From the NCBI GenBank assembly GCA_029260575.1, contig JAJDDB010000016.1, forward strand, positions 248,001-312,000: a stretch of 64,000 nt of DNA, given 5' to 3'. Shown one piece after another: positions 52,905 through 61,686 of this stretch. The stretch comes from Phycisphaerales bacterium. GTDB lineage: Bacteria > Planctomycetota > Phycisphaerae > Phycisphaerales > SM1A02. The translations under genes and the position numbers were made by a program. The notes under the pieces were generated by a model that saw nothing but the letters and a program-made list of their open reading frames with translations, made no database searches and was not told the DNA's origin. Within the stretch, counting starts at the first letter, position 1. Each line of letters begins with the position of its first letter.

Positions 52905-54083
52905 TCACTCCTGGGTCGTTTCTGCAGACTGCTCTCGCGCCTGAATCCATCCGCCGAGCTTTTCGGTACTTTGACGGCTGGCCCAGATCAGGCAGGCAAT
53001 GCCCGCAAGCACCATCAGAATACTAAGCTGCTGACCGCGTGAGAGCCCAAAAAGCAATGAAACGCCTTCGTCGGGCTGGCGGAACTGCTCGGTAAATATG
53101 CGCAGTACGCCGTAGACGATCAGCCACCATGACCCGATGACGCCGGGCTTGCGCGGTTTGATCCAGATGATCGCCAACACCACGAAGACGAACAAACCGT
53201 CGCCGAGCGCCTGGATGATCTGTGATGGGTAATACGGAGTGAGCAGCGGACGAAGCGTCTGGACAACTGCTTCGTAATGACTCGACGATGCATCCTGCGC
53301 TGCCGTGATGACTTTGTTGTAGATACTGTCGGCATAACCGAGCGTGGGGCGCAATTGCATTTCGATCTGATCGAGACGGCTTGTGACTGCGATGATGGTC
53401 TGCTCGCGCAGTGTGTCGACATCCGGCGCGGTCACGTTCAGATCGCGGGCGATGCGCCGCACAAGTTCCGGCGAGGCTTCGTTGTCTTCGGTCACAAGGC
53501 GCAACCAGTTGGATGTGACTTCGCGCGGATATTTGACGGACCACCACGGCGGATTGTTGCGCATGGTTGCATCGAGCGGCCGGCCCCAGAGTTCCGCGTT
53601 GGTAAAATTTGCCAGTCGGCCGAAGAAGAAACCTGCTGTGCATCCCAGCGCGCCGAGGTCGATGAGATGCCTCCACGAGATTCTGCGCCGCCAGGCAAAC
53701 CACATGCACGCAAGAATGACGCCGATCATCCCGCCGTGGCTGGCCATACCCCCGCGATTAATCGCAAGTACGCCCCAGAATGGAAACTGTGATGAAAAAT
53801 CTATGAGGAGGCTTGGTTCGTAGAAGATGCAGTAGCCGAGTCTTCCGCCAAGCAGCACGCCGAGAATAATCGGCATCATGATGTCGCTGGTATCGCGGAG
53901 CGACATCGGGCTGCGGCCGGTCTTTGCCATCCACCGCAGAAACAGCCAACCGAGCAGGAACCCCACAGCGTACGCAAGGCCGTACCATCGAATCCCGAAG
54001 GTTTCGGTAATCTGGATTGCAAACGGATCAAGCCGATGAACGTATGAATCTGCGAGGAACATTGACAGCGATTCGATGAACAT
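52905..54083 (-). CDS. lgt: Prolipoprotein diacylglyceryl transferase with central insertion
   Basis: Transfers diacylglycerol from phosphatidylglycerol to the lipobox cysteine of prolipoproteins at the inner membrane. Signatures: TFGIRWYGLAYAVGFLLGWL, NRGGMASHGGMIGVILACMW and GRLANFTNAELWGRPLD. At 392 residues it is about 100 longer than usual. The extra part (about 185-282, including LVRRIARDLNVTAPDVDTL) is soluble and helical and lies between ELWGRP and YPSQIIQALGDG. The first ATG (54083) is used; ATG 54062 is possible. Several lipoproteins in this window would be substrates. Confidence 0.93.
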   Translation of the reverse strand: MFIESLSMFLADSYVHRLDPFAIQITETFGIRWYGLAYAVGFLLGWLFLRWMAKTGRSPMSLRDTSDIMMPIILGVLLGGRLGYCIFYEPSLLIDFSSQFPFWGVLAINRGGMASHGGMIGVILACMWFAWRRRISWRHLIDLGALGCTAGFFFGRLANFTNAELWGRPLDATMRNNPPWWSVKYPREVTSNWLRLVTEDNEASPELVRRIARDLNVTAPDVDTLREQTIIAVTSRLDQIEMQLRPTLGYADSIYNKVITAAQDASSSHYEAVVQTLRPLLTPYYPSQIIQALGDGLFVFVVLAIIWIKPRKPGVIGSWWLIVYGVLRIFTEQFRQPDEGVSLLFGLSRGQQLSILMVLAGIACLIWASRQSTEKLGGWIQAREQSAETTQE

Positions 54084-54140
54084 ACGTGCGGTAGCCTATC
54101 GCACTTGGACGATGCGCCCAAGCGCAGCGGGAGTGATGAG

Positions 54141-55247
54141 ATGACAACACAGCCGGAACACCCTGATGCAGCCGCCAATCCGCATGCCCAGCAGGAAGCA
54201 CCTGCAGAGTTCATGCGGGGCGAGGTCTCGGCTGATCTTACGCCGATGCTCAAACGGCTGCTGTCGGGATATACGCTTTCAGCGGAAGAAACAACGGCTG
54301 CGTTCGAAGCCATGATGACCGGACGGGTGCATCACGGCGAGATGGGTGCGCTGCTGGCGCTGCTGGCAACGCGCACGCCGACGCACCAGGAAATCGTCGG
54401 CGCGGCGCGGGTCATGCGCCGTCATGTTGATGCTGTGCAGAGTAAGCACGACCCCGCTGAGATTGTCGACACTGCGGGAACCGGCGGCGCACCCAAGACG
54501 TTCAACGTGTCCACAGCCGCAGCGATCATAGCAGCCGCCGGCGGGGCAATTGTCGCCAAGCATGGCAACAGATCGCGCACGGGTCGCGGCAGCGCGGAAG
54601 TCTTGCGACAGCTCGGCGTGAATGTCGATGCGGATCGCGCCGTGCAGCAGCGCTGTCTGGATGAACTTGGTGTGTGTTTCTGCTTTGCGATTCATCACCA
54701 TCCTGCGACGAAACACGTTATGCCGGTGCGGCAGACGCTGGGGTTCCCGACGATTTTCAACTTGCTCGGGCCGCTGACGAATCCTGCGGGCGCACGGCGG
54801 CAGTTGATGGGTGTATATGATGCGCGGTTCATCAAGCCGATTGCTGAAGCGCTTGTCGATCTTGGCGCGATTCGCGCAATGGTCGTGCACAGTGAAGACG
54901 GTCTGGATGAGATTTCCATTGCAGCGCCGACGATCGTGATGATGGTTGATGATGGTCGTGTGCATGAAGAGGTAATCAGCCCGGAGTCGCTGGGCATTGA
55001 ACCCGCAGCGCTGGAAGATGTGCAGGCAACTGATCTTGAACACGCAACGCAGATGATTCGCGATGTCCTGAGCGGAGCAGACACAGGTCCGGTGCGGAAT
55101 ATGACGCTGCTGAACGCTGCTGCGACGCTGATGGCTGCGGGCGTGGTGGATTCATTTGCTGCGGGTATTGAGCGTGCATCGCAGGCCATTGATCTCGGCG
55201 ATGCTGCTGTGAAACTGGAACAGTTGGCAAAGTTGTCACACGGTTGA
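54141..55247 (+). CDS. trpD: Anthranilate phosphoribosyltransferase
   Basis: Second step of tryptophan synthesis: anthranilate plus PRPP gives phosphoribosyl anthranilate. About 368 residues from ATG 54141, with GGGAG upstream; a TTG at 54105 is unlikely. Motifs: DTAGTGGAPKTFNVST for PRPP, VAKHGNRSRTGRGSAEVL, FNLLGPLTNPAGARRQLMGV and VHSEDGLDEIS. The first 30 residues are an Ala/Pro-rich extension. No other trp gene is adjacent. It is divergent from lgt. Confidence 0.96.
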   Translation: MTTQPEHPDAAANPHAQQEAPAEFMRGEVSADLTPMLKRLLSGYTLSAEETTAAFEAMMTGRVHHGEMGALLALLATRTPTHQEIVGAARVMRRHVDAVQSKHDPAEIVDTAGTGGAPKTFNVSTAAAIIAAAGGAIVAKHGNRSRTGRGSAEVLRQLGVNVDADRAVQQRCLDELGVCFCFAIHHHPATKHVMPVRQTLGFPTIFNLLGPLTNPAGARRQLMGVYDARFIKPIAEALVDLGAIRAMVVHSEDGLDEISIAAPTIVMMVDDGRVHEEVISPESLGIEPAALEDVQATDLEHATQMIRDVLSGADTGPVRNMTLLNAAATLMAAGVVDSFAAGIERASQAIDLGDAAVKLEQLAKLSHG

Positions 55248-55373
55248 ATCTATGCTGATGCTGCGCTGCTGCGTATTATGAAAGCGGCTTGTCTGAAGTC
55301 CCAATGTAAGAGTTGCCGGCGTCGGCGTTCGGCAGAGCCGGGCGGCGCTGCGCTCCCAATCGAGGAGTCTGTC

Positions 55374-55877
55374 ATGACCGTCTCTGCTGTTGTATTTGCC
55401 TGGCTGTTCATTCATCTTGGCGTGATTCTTGTTGCGGCGTCGTATTTCACGGTGGGAGCTGCGGTGCTTCCCAACATGACCGAACGGGCGCGGAATCGAT
55501 TTGCCCGTGCAGCGTGGTTGCCGGCTGTGCTTGGAATAGTTGTGTCGATTCCCTGGGTTGGCGCGGGCGTCGTCCTGCTGAACCTGCCGAACGGCGCACT
55601 CAAATTTGCGGGTGCAACTCTGCTTGGTTTCTGGTTTCTCTTTGGTTTGCTCGGCTCGGCGGGGCTTGCCCAGCACATCGGCCGTGTTGGTGATGCTGAA
55701 AGTGCGACGTGGAAGGCGACGTTTCGCGGCGGCGTCTTTCTTGCGTTGACGTGGGCGCTGCCCGTCGTCGGATGGATCGCCATGATGCCGATGACGCTCG
55801 CAGCGGGGGTTGGTTCACTTATGCTCAACGCGATTCCGGCCCGCTCGCAACCTGTAGCAGTCGTGCCGGTGGCTTGA
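55374..55877 (+). CDS. Four-helix integral membrane protein, unknown function
   Basis: About 167 residues from ATG 55374, with GAGGAG 8 bases upstream. Hydrophobic segments near 5-28, 47-68, 74-95 and 115-145 predict four membrane helices (VFAWLFIHLGVILVAASYFT; AGATLLGFWFLFGLLGSAGL). No family recognised. It is 10 bases before the DUF1800 gene on the same strand, so it may belong to that operon. Confidence 0.75.
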   Translation: MTVSAVVFAWLFIHLGVILVAASYFTVGAAVLPNMTERARNRFARAAWLPAVLGIVVSIPWVGAGVVLLNLPNGALKFAGATLLGFWFLFGLLGSAGLAQHIGRVGDAESATWKATFRGGVFLALTWALPVVGWIAMMPMTLAAGVGSLMLNAIPARSQPVAVVPVA

Positions 55878-55887
55878 AGCATCGATA

Positions 55888-57354
55888 ATGCGTTTTACCA
55901 GACGACAATTCGTGAAGGTAAGTGGCGCGGGTCTGGCAGGCGCAGCCACAGCGCTGGTCGGCTGCGATGATGTTGTCACGCAGCAGCTTGCCCAAGCACT
56001 GGAAGACAACCCCAATGCCTTTCAACCGCCTCGAGGCAAAGACATTGACGTGGCAACGCATGTGCTGAATCGATGCGCCTTCGGACCGACTGTTCGCGAT
56101 GAACAGAGCATTCGTGAAATCGGTGTAGAACAGTGGATTGAGCAGCAACTTCGTCCGCTGCAGATTCGTGACCGCGCGTGTGATTGGCGATGCATGGGCA
56201 TTGAGTCCATTCATCTGCCGACTGCGGAAATGTACGAATGTAACGAGCAACGGCTGCTGTTTGACCTTACCCGAAACAAGATTCTCCGGGCGGTGTATTC
56301 CAAACGGCAACTCTTTGAGGTGATGGTCGATCACTGGACGGATCAGTTCAATATCGTGGCGTTCAAGCAGGATTGCAGATGGCTCAAACCTGCAGAAGAC
56401 CGTGATGTGATTCGCGCGCATGCGTTGGGGCGGTTTCGGGATCTGGTGCGTGCATCTGCCACGAGTGCTGCGATGCTGATTTATCTCGATGGGCACGACA
56501 ACAAGGTGATTGAGCCGGCTGATCGTCCCAACGAAAACTATGCTCGCGAGTTGTTGGAACTGCACACGATGGGTGTGGGTTCGGGATACACCCAGCACGA
56601 CATCGTCGAAATTGCGCGTTGCCTGTCCGGGTGGACGTATGAAAATTCGCCGTTTCGGTTTCGGGCTGCGACTGTGGTGTTTGATCCATCGCGACACGAC
56701 AACGGCGCGAAGCAAGTGCTTGGTGTCGCAGTACCTGCCCGCGGCGGGGCGGATGATCTGGAGCGCGTCATTGACATCGTCTGCGATCATCCTGAGACTG
56801 CGCGATACCAGGCAAGACGATTGTGTCGCAGATTCATCGCAGACGAACCACCCGCTGACGCCGTCAATCAAATTGCCAAAGCATTTACAAACTCGAGTGG
56901 CGACATCGCTGCGACTCTGCGCGAACTGTTTCGGAGTGATGCATTCCGAGCAGCCGAGCATCGCGGCAGCCTTTTGAAACGGCCGTTTGACTTCGTGATA
57001 AGCGCGCTGCGAGTGACCGGATCGAGCACAGACGGTCGCAGTCCGATCATGGATGCTCTGGAGCGCATGGGGCACGCGCCGCATCAATACCCGACGCCGG
57101 ATGGGTACCCGATGGAAGCTGCGCCGTGGCTGGGAACGATGTTATGGCGGTGGAAATTCGCAATCGCGCTGGTTCGGGGTGAACTTTCGGGAACCACCGT
57201 CAGTGCAGATGGACTCGTCGGCTGCGCAACACCTGTTGATCAACTCGCCGGGCGCGCTTGGGGGCGCACAGCGAGCGACACTGAGAAGGAACTGTTGGCT
57301 GGTCATGACGGTCTTACACTTGCGCTGGCTGCACCCGCATTCATGTTTCACTAG
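55888..57354 (+). CDS. DUF1800 family protein with Tat signal
   Basis: 488 residues. The N-terminus has a twin-Arg motif and a lipobox-like end (FTRRQFVKVSGAGLAGAATA, LVGCDD), suggesting Tat export and perhaps lipidation. The body matches DUF1800: THVLNRCAFGPTVRDEQSI near the start, VMVDHWTDQFNI, NENYARELLELHTMGVGSGY, and LKRPFDFVISALRVTG near the end. Its partner DUF1501 gene follows after 9 bases. The pair is common in planctomycetes and other environmental bacteria; its biochemical role is not established. Confidence 0.92.
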   Translation: MRFTRRQFVKVSGAGLAGAATALVGCDDVVTQQLAQALEDNPNAFQPPRGKDIDVATHVLNRCAFGPTVRDEQSIREIGVEQWIEQQLRPLQIRDRACDWRCMGIESIHLPTAEMYECNEQRLLFDLTRNKILRAVYSKRQLFEVMVDHWTDQFNIVAFKQDCRWLKPAEDRDVIRAHALGRFRDLVRASATSAAMLIYLDGHDNKVIEPADRPNENYARELLELHTMGVGSGYTQHDIVEIARCLSGWTYENSPFRFRAATVVFDPSRHDNGAKQVLGVAVPARGGADDLERVIDIVCDHPETARYQARRLCRRFIADEPPADAVNQIAKAFTNSSGDIAATLRELFRSDAFRAAEHRGSLLKRPFDFVISALRVTGSSTDGRSPIMDALERMGHAPHQYPTPDGYPMEAAPWLGTMLWRWKFAIALVRGELSGTTVSADGLVGCATPVDQLAGRAWGRTASDTEKELLAGHDGLTLALAAPAFMFH

Positions 57355-57363
57355 GACTCCGCG

Positions 57364-58536
57364 ATGATGCCACACCAACATCTTCCAGCAGCGCGGACCG
57401 AATCACGGCATGATCTTGTCAGCATCGATGGTAGTGGCAGCAACGACCGTGTTGTGGTGGTTGTATTTCTTCGCGGCGGCGCAGACGCGTTGACACTGGT
57501 GCCGCCTGTTGGTGATGACCGATATCACGTTGCCCGACCGATGCTTGGCGTTTCAATGAAAGATGCGTTGCCGCTGGACGGGTATTTCGGAATGCATCCG
57601 GCACTGCGGCCGATGATGAAGCTGTGGGAGACGGGTCAACTTGGAATTATGCACGGCACGGGCACGGAAGATGATTCGCGGTCGCACTTCCAGGCGCAGG
57701 ACGTGATGGAACACGGCGGCGCAGGGCGCGGCAGCGGCTGGCTGGCCAGGTATCTTCGAGCTGCGACGAAGTCGCCGGCGGCGATGGCGTCTGTCTCGAT
57801 TGGCACAACCCGCGCCGAATCGCTGCGCGGCGCACCGGCCGGCGCGGTCATGCAGTCGATTGCGGATTTTGACATAGATGCAGAGCCTGAACTTCTGGCG
57901 CGTTTGCATGGACTGTACGCAACACTGCAGTCTCCACTCGGCGCCGCAGCACGCGACACTGTTGACGCGGTTCGGCGACTGCGCGTGCTGCGCACGCAGC
58001 CAACTGCAAATGCAAATGCGCTAGGGTATCCAGATACAATGTTTGGCCGGGGGCTTCATGAACTGGCGCGATTGATCCGTACAGATGTGGGGCTGATTGC
58101 AAGCACGATTGATCTTGATGGATGGGACACGCATTTTGTGCAGTCGCAGTTGATCGGCGGACTGATGCAGCAGCTTGCCAGCGGTCTTGATGCGTTCATT
58201 GCAGAGCTTGGCGAACATGCAGCGCGCACCAGCATTGTGGTGATGTCCGAATTCGGCAGGCGGCTGCGCGAGAATTCCAGTTTCGGAACAGATCATGGCG
58301 CCGGCGGCGTGATGTTTCTTGCAGGTGGATCAGTCAGGCAAACAGATCTGCATGGTCTGCACTCAAGCTGGGCAGACCTTGGTGAGTCGAATCTCGATGA
58401 CGTTGGTGATGTGCCCGCTGCGGTGCATTTCAGTGGTGTGCTTCGGCCGGTGCTTGAATGGGCTACACCTGGTGTTGACCTGTCCACCGTGTTCACTGAA
58501 GGCGCAAACGTCGGTGTTCTGCGGCGGCGAATCTGA
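57364..58536 (+). CDS. DUF1501 family protein
   Basis: 390 residues, partner of the DUF1800 gene upstream. It starts the core with RVVVVVFLRGGADALTLVPP and has FGMHPALRPMMKLWETGQLG, IMHGTGTEDDSRSHFQAQDV, DLDGWDTHFVQ and VVMSEFGRRLRENSS, the metal-site-like motifs of this sulfatase/alkaline-phosphatase-fold family. DUF1501 proteins often carry a Tat signal. None is obvious here, so it may be co-exported with its partner or stay inside. AGGA lies before ATG 57364. Confidence 0.92.
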   Translation: MMPHQHLPAARTESRHDLVSIDGSGSNDRVVVVVFLRGGADALTLVPPVGDDRYHVARPMLGVSMKDALPLDGYFGMHPALRPMMKLWETGQLGIMHGTGTEDDSRSHFQAQDVMEHGGAGRGSGWLARYLRAATKSPAAMASVSIGTTRAESLRGAPAGAVMQSIADFDIDAEPELLARLHGLYATLQSPLGAAARDTVDAVRRLRVLRTQPTANANALGYPDTMFGRGLHELARLIRTDVGLIASTIDLDGWDTHFVQSQLIGGLMQQLASGLDAFIAELGEHAARTSIVVMSEFGRRLRENSSFGTDHGAGGVMFLAGGSVRQTDLHGLHSSWADLGESNLDDVGDVPAAVHFSGVLRPVLEWATPGVDLSTVFTEGANVGVLRRRI

Positions 58537-58559
58537 CGCAACGATCAATTCCAAGCGGT

Positions 58560-59756
58560 CTATTCACTGTCGAGCAGGAACATCGCTTCGCGAAGCACGA
58601 GGCGATCCTGGATCGGACCCCGCGCGCCGGGCTTGAGAGTGATCGTGAATTCTCTGCCGTGCAACTCAGTATTCAACCTCGCAACGGGATTCGATTCGTT
58701 GAGATGTTCTTGATACACAACGGTGCCGTCGCATTCCATGATTAACTCGAAATCGCCCCACGTCCGTGAATCAATCGGAAGTTCTGCTGTGGCTGCAAAT
58801 CTGCGGACACCGTCGGGAAGCATGTAGCGTACCGTCAACGGTCCGCGGTATTCGATTGGCGAGAGATTGCCAAGGGCATCGGACTGCAGCATCTTCGGCG
58901 CAGGAATCGTGTAGCGATCTTCAGAACCCTCAATGGAATGTGGTTCGAGTTGTGCCAGCGGAAGCAGTGCGCCGCTTTGGAAAAATATTGCCATGACTTC
59001 ACTCAGCGGGCACTCTGCCTGCAGAAGCGTATTGCCTGCTGGATTCGCAGCAAGGCGCACGTAGCTGTCATCGCCAATCAGCAGTCGTCGAACATTGATG
59101 ATGGTGCCATCGACAAGCCAGACTCGCCGGCCGGTGGCGGGGCGGGTTTTACTGACCAACGACACTGCCGCGACGCGTTCAACGGGAATATTCAGTTCGG
59201 TCGAACCGTCCGTGGATTCCACATCGAGCACAACCGGATCGCCGAGTTCAACAATGATGCCGGTGAGTTGATCACCATTTGATAGCAGCACAACATCGCC
59301 GGCGTTTGTCGGCGGCGGCTGCACATGCGGCGAAAACGACACGGATGCAACCGCGTTGAGCGGGATCTCCATGCGTCCGATCCACAGGTGATCCCACGCA
59401 AGTGCATCACGATTGGGATCAGCATTGGACAGAGCTGCGCCGGGAAGAATCTGGCCGTCAGCAAGTTGCACGGAGCCGGCGGATGCGTAAGGCGCTTGCA
59501 CGCCGGGGCGAATCAGCGCAAGGCAATCATCGACAGCGATGGAGCGCCACCCCCGGCCGGCGTCAAGGTAGTGCAGCTTCTGTTGGTCCAGCGATCCGAT
59601 CTGCACGATGTCCTGCGTCAGGTCTTCGCGAATGAGCAGGAAACGGTCGGAGTGCAATCGATTCTGCGCTGCGGCAGTTGCGCTGGATGCAAGTAGCGCA
59701 GCGCACGCAACTGTGCGCAACATCGAAGCCAGATGTTTGATCGCGTTTTTTTTCAT
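58560..59756 (-). CDS. Exported beta-rich protein at end of Gln-rich operon
   Basis: About 398 residues from ATG 59756, which overlaps the stop of the upstream gene as ATGA. A Sec signal peptide (MLRTVACAALLASSATAAAQ) precedes a mostly beta-rich protein with a repeated pattern, GDVVLLSNGDQLTGIIVEL and a similar stretch earlier (SVQLADGQILPGAAL). These resemble small SH3- or LSm-like units. The C-terminal part (LTVRYMLPDGVRRFAATAEL; ELIMECDGTVVYQ) resembles NPCBM-like carbohydrate-associated domains. No catalytic motif. Fourth gene of an overlapping set. Confidence 0.8.
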   Translation of the reverse strand: MKKNAIKHLASMLRTVACAALLASSATAAAQNRLHSDRFLLIREDLTQDIVQIGSLDQQKLHYLDAGRGWRSIAVDDCLALIRPGVQAPYASAGSVQLADGQILPGAALSNADPNRDALAWDHLWIGRMEIPLNAVASVSFSPHVQPPPTNAGDVVLLSNGDQLTGIIVELGDPVVLDVESTDGSTELNIPVERVAAVSLVSKTRPATGRRVWLVDGTIINVRRLLIGDDSYVRLAANPAGNTLLQAECPLSEVMAIFFQSGALLPLAQLEPHSIEGSEDRYTIPAPKMLQSDALGNLSPIEYRGPLTVRYMLPDGVRRFAATAELPIDSRTWGDFELIMECDGTVVYQEHLNESNPVARLNTELHGREFTITLKPGARGPIQDRLVLREAMFLLDSE

Positions 59757-60946
59757 TTCTGAAAGATCGGGAGATAGCGTTTGGGCATTTGCAGAACGAT
59801 AAGCCCCATCGCAGTAGCGTATGCGCCGCCGGCGTGGTGGTCGAGCCATGCACCTGTACTGGCTTGCTTGGCGAGAAGTTCATCACGAATAGCCGGCCAC
59901 CAGATGCGCCAGTTTTCGCCGCCAGCGAGATACATTGCCTGCACAGCGTAGTAGTGACCGTAGTAGTAGTGAGCCTGCGAAGCAGGGGCCCGTCCGGGCA
60001 TCGCGTTGGTCATCAGGTATGCAATGCCGCGATCAATGGATTCATCGTCATAGATGCCCGCATAAAACAAACTGGCGACTCCGGCTGCGGTGCGCGGCCA
60101 GGCGCTGCCGCCGGACTGCAACATGTATTTGAACCCGCCATCTGGATTCTGACAGCGGCGCACGTAACTGACTGCACGATCAATTGTAACTTTGGGGACT
60201 TTAATGCCTGCGTTGCGAGCGCTGCGCAATGCCATGATCTGGCAGATGGTGACGGAGATATCCGCGTCGTACGGAACCGGGTTGTAGCGCCAGCCGCCTT
60301 CTTCGTTTTGTGTGCCGACAATGAGATCAACGGCTTTGACAAGCGCATCGCGCACGCGCTTGTCCTCGGGATTCATGCCATAGATTTCACCGAGGAAAAG
60401 CGCAGCAAAACCGTGGCCGTACATCGGACCATGCGATGTTTCTGCTGCAAGCAATCCGGTTTCAGTGGAGTGTACGAGTACGAACTCAAGAGCTTGTTTG
60501 ACCTGCTCGCCGTACGGACCTCTGCCGGGCAGGTTGCCATCGCTCATGAACGCAAGCGCGCACAGCGCTGTGATACCAACGTGCCTGCCGTATCTGCCGT
60601 GGCCGAACGAACCATCGGAATTCTGTTGACTTCTGAGATAACGAAAGCCTGCCTCGACCGAAGAGTGCAGGCGAGGCGGCATTTCGTCCTGAAGCGGAGT
60701 GTTCTGCGCGCCGAGGTTTTCCGGCGCCGCAATGCCGTCATCGGTTTCCGCCGGCGGCGCGTCCTGCATCGCCGACTCAAGTGCTGGAAGCATAGCTGGC
60801 AATACCGCCGGCGCGAGAGCGGCTGCATTGTTTTGCGGGCCGATGCATGCAGCGAACAGCAGAACAGTTGACAACGACAGGCTGGAGAGTGTCGTTGTGA
60901 TCGCGTGGGAAAACTGTGCTGTGTGACGACTGCGGCGCGGCATCAT
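59753..60946 (-). CDS. Squalene-cyclase/prenyltransferase-repeat protein
   Basis: 397 residues with an N-terminal hydrophobic export signal and several alpha/alpha-toroid repeats: VEAGFRYLRSQQNSDGSFGH, VDLIVGTQNEEGGWRYN, AVSYVRRCQNPDGGFKYML and a degenerate fourth. The fold is shared by terpene cyclases and prenyltransferases, but the DxDD acid motif of squalene cyclases is not seen, so this exported planctomycete type is probably not a cyclase. Start and stop overlap the flanking genes by 4 bp, indicating translational coupling. Confidence 0.9.
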   Translation of the reverse strand: MMPRRSRHTAQFSHAITTTLSSLSLSTVLLFAACIGPQNNAAALAPAVLPAMLPALESAMQDAPPAETDDGIAAPENLGAQNTPLQDEMPPRLHSSVEAGFRYLRSQQNSDGSFGHGRYGRHVGITALCALAFMSDGNLPGRGPYGEQVKQALEFVLVHSTETGLLAAETSHGPMYGHGFAALFLGEIYGMNPEDKRVRDALVKAVDLIVGTQNEEGGWRYNPVPYDADISVTICQIMALRSARNAGIKVPKVTIDRAVSYVRRCQNPDGGFKYMLQSGGSAWPRTAAGVASLFYAGIYDDESIDRGIAYLMTNAMPGRAPASQAHYYYGHYYAVQAMYLAGGENWRIWWPAIRDELLAKQASTGAWLDHHAGGAYATAMGLIVLQMPKRYLPIFQK

Positions 60947-61686
60947 GGCGATGATTCCTCAGCAAGGCGTTTGTAGTATTCGCGCGTCAGGCGATCGTAG
61001 ATGCTCGAGAATTTTTCACGCCGGCCCTGATAGAGTTCCTGGCGGATGCGCTCGGGAAGTGAACCCCATTCCGTACGGCTTTCTTCAAGTACGGTGTTAA
61101 GGTCGCCATCCTGCCGCGCGGGTGGATCGCCGGATGACGAATCTGATGGATTCTGCTGGCGCTGATTGGCCTGCGACTGACTCTGCTGCTGGCGCTGCTG
61201 TTGTCCTGGTGATTGTTGCTGCTGTTGCTGTGAACTGGAACTGGAAGACGAACTTGATTGCTGTGACTGCATCTTGCGCGCTTGTTCGAGAATCTGATCG
61301 AGACTTGCGAGAATTTCTTCCTGCACACGCTGCGTGCCGAGGCCGGTGTCGAACTGTACATCGAGCAGTTTCGCGCTGAGCTTCATTTTCTCCACTGCAA
61401 TCTTGAATGCATCAGAAAGTTCCTGCTCAGCAAGGCGGCGCTGGAGTTCTTCTTCCTGCTGACGGCGCGCTGTCTCAGAAGCGGTGTCCTGTTCATCTTC
61501 TTCAAGGCCCAGCAGATCATCCAGCGAGGGTGTATCGGTGGAATCCTGCTCGTCATCTCTCGATGGCGCTTCGGCTTCGCTTTGCGGAGCGTCTTGCGCA
61601 TCTTCTTGAATTGCGAATACTGCTGCGCTTGGAACGAACATTGTCGCGCTGCAGATTGTGATGGCTGTGATTCGGAACACGTTCAT
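60943..61686 (-). CDS. Exported Gln/Ser-rich coiled-coil protein
   Basis: 247 residues. Signal peptide (ITICSATMFVPSAAVFAIQE), an acidic linker, a helical section (ARRQQEEELQRRLAEQELSD, MKLSAKLLDVQFDTGLGTQ) and a long Gln/Ser tract (about 140-185) before a basic C-terminal helix (SLPERIRQELYQGRREKFSS). Proteins of this look recur in planctomycete operons with large Gln-rich proteins and squalene-cyclase-repeat proteins. It overlaps both neighbours by 4 bp. Function unknown. Confidence 0.82.
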   Translation of the reverse strand: MNVFRITAITICSATMFVPSAAVFAIQEDAQDAPQSEAEAPSRDDEQDSTDTPSLDDLLGLEEDEQDTASETARRQQEEELQRRLAEQELSDAFKIAVEKMKLSAKLLDVQFDTGLGTQRVQEEILASLDQILEQARKMQSQQSSSSSSSSSQQQQQQSPGQQQRQQQSQSQANQRQQNPSDSSSGDPPARQDGDLNTVLEESRTEWGSLPERIRQELYQGRREKFSSIYDRLTREYYKRLAEESSP

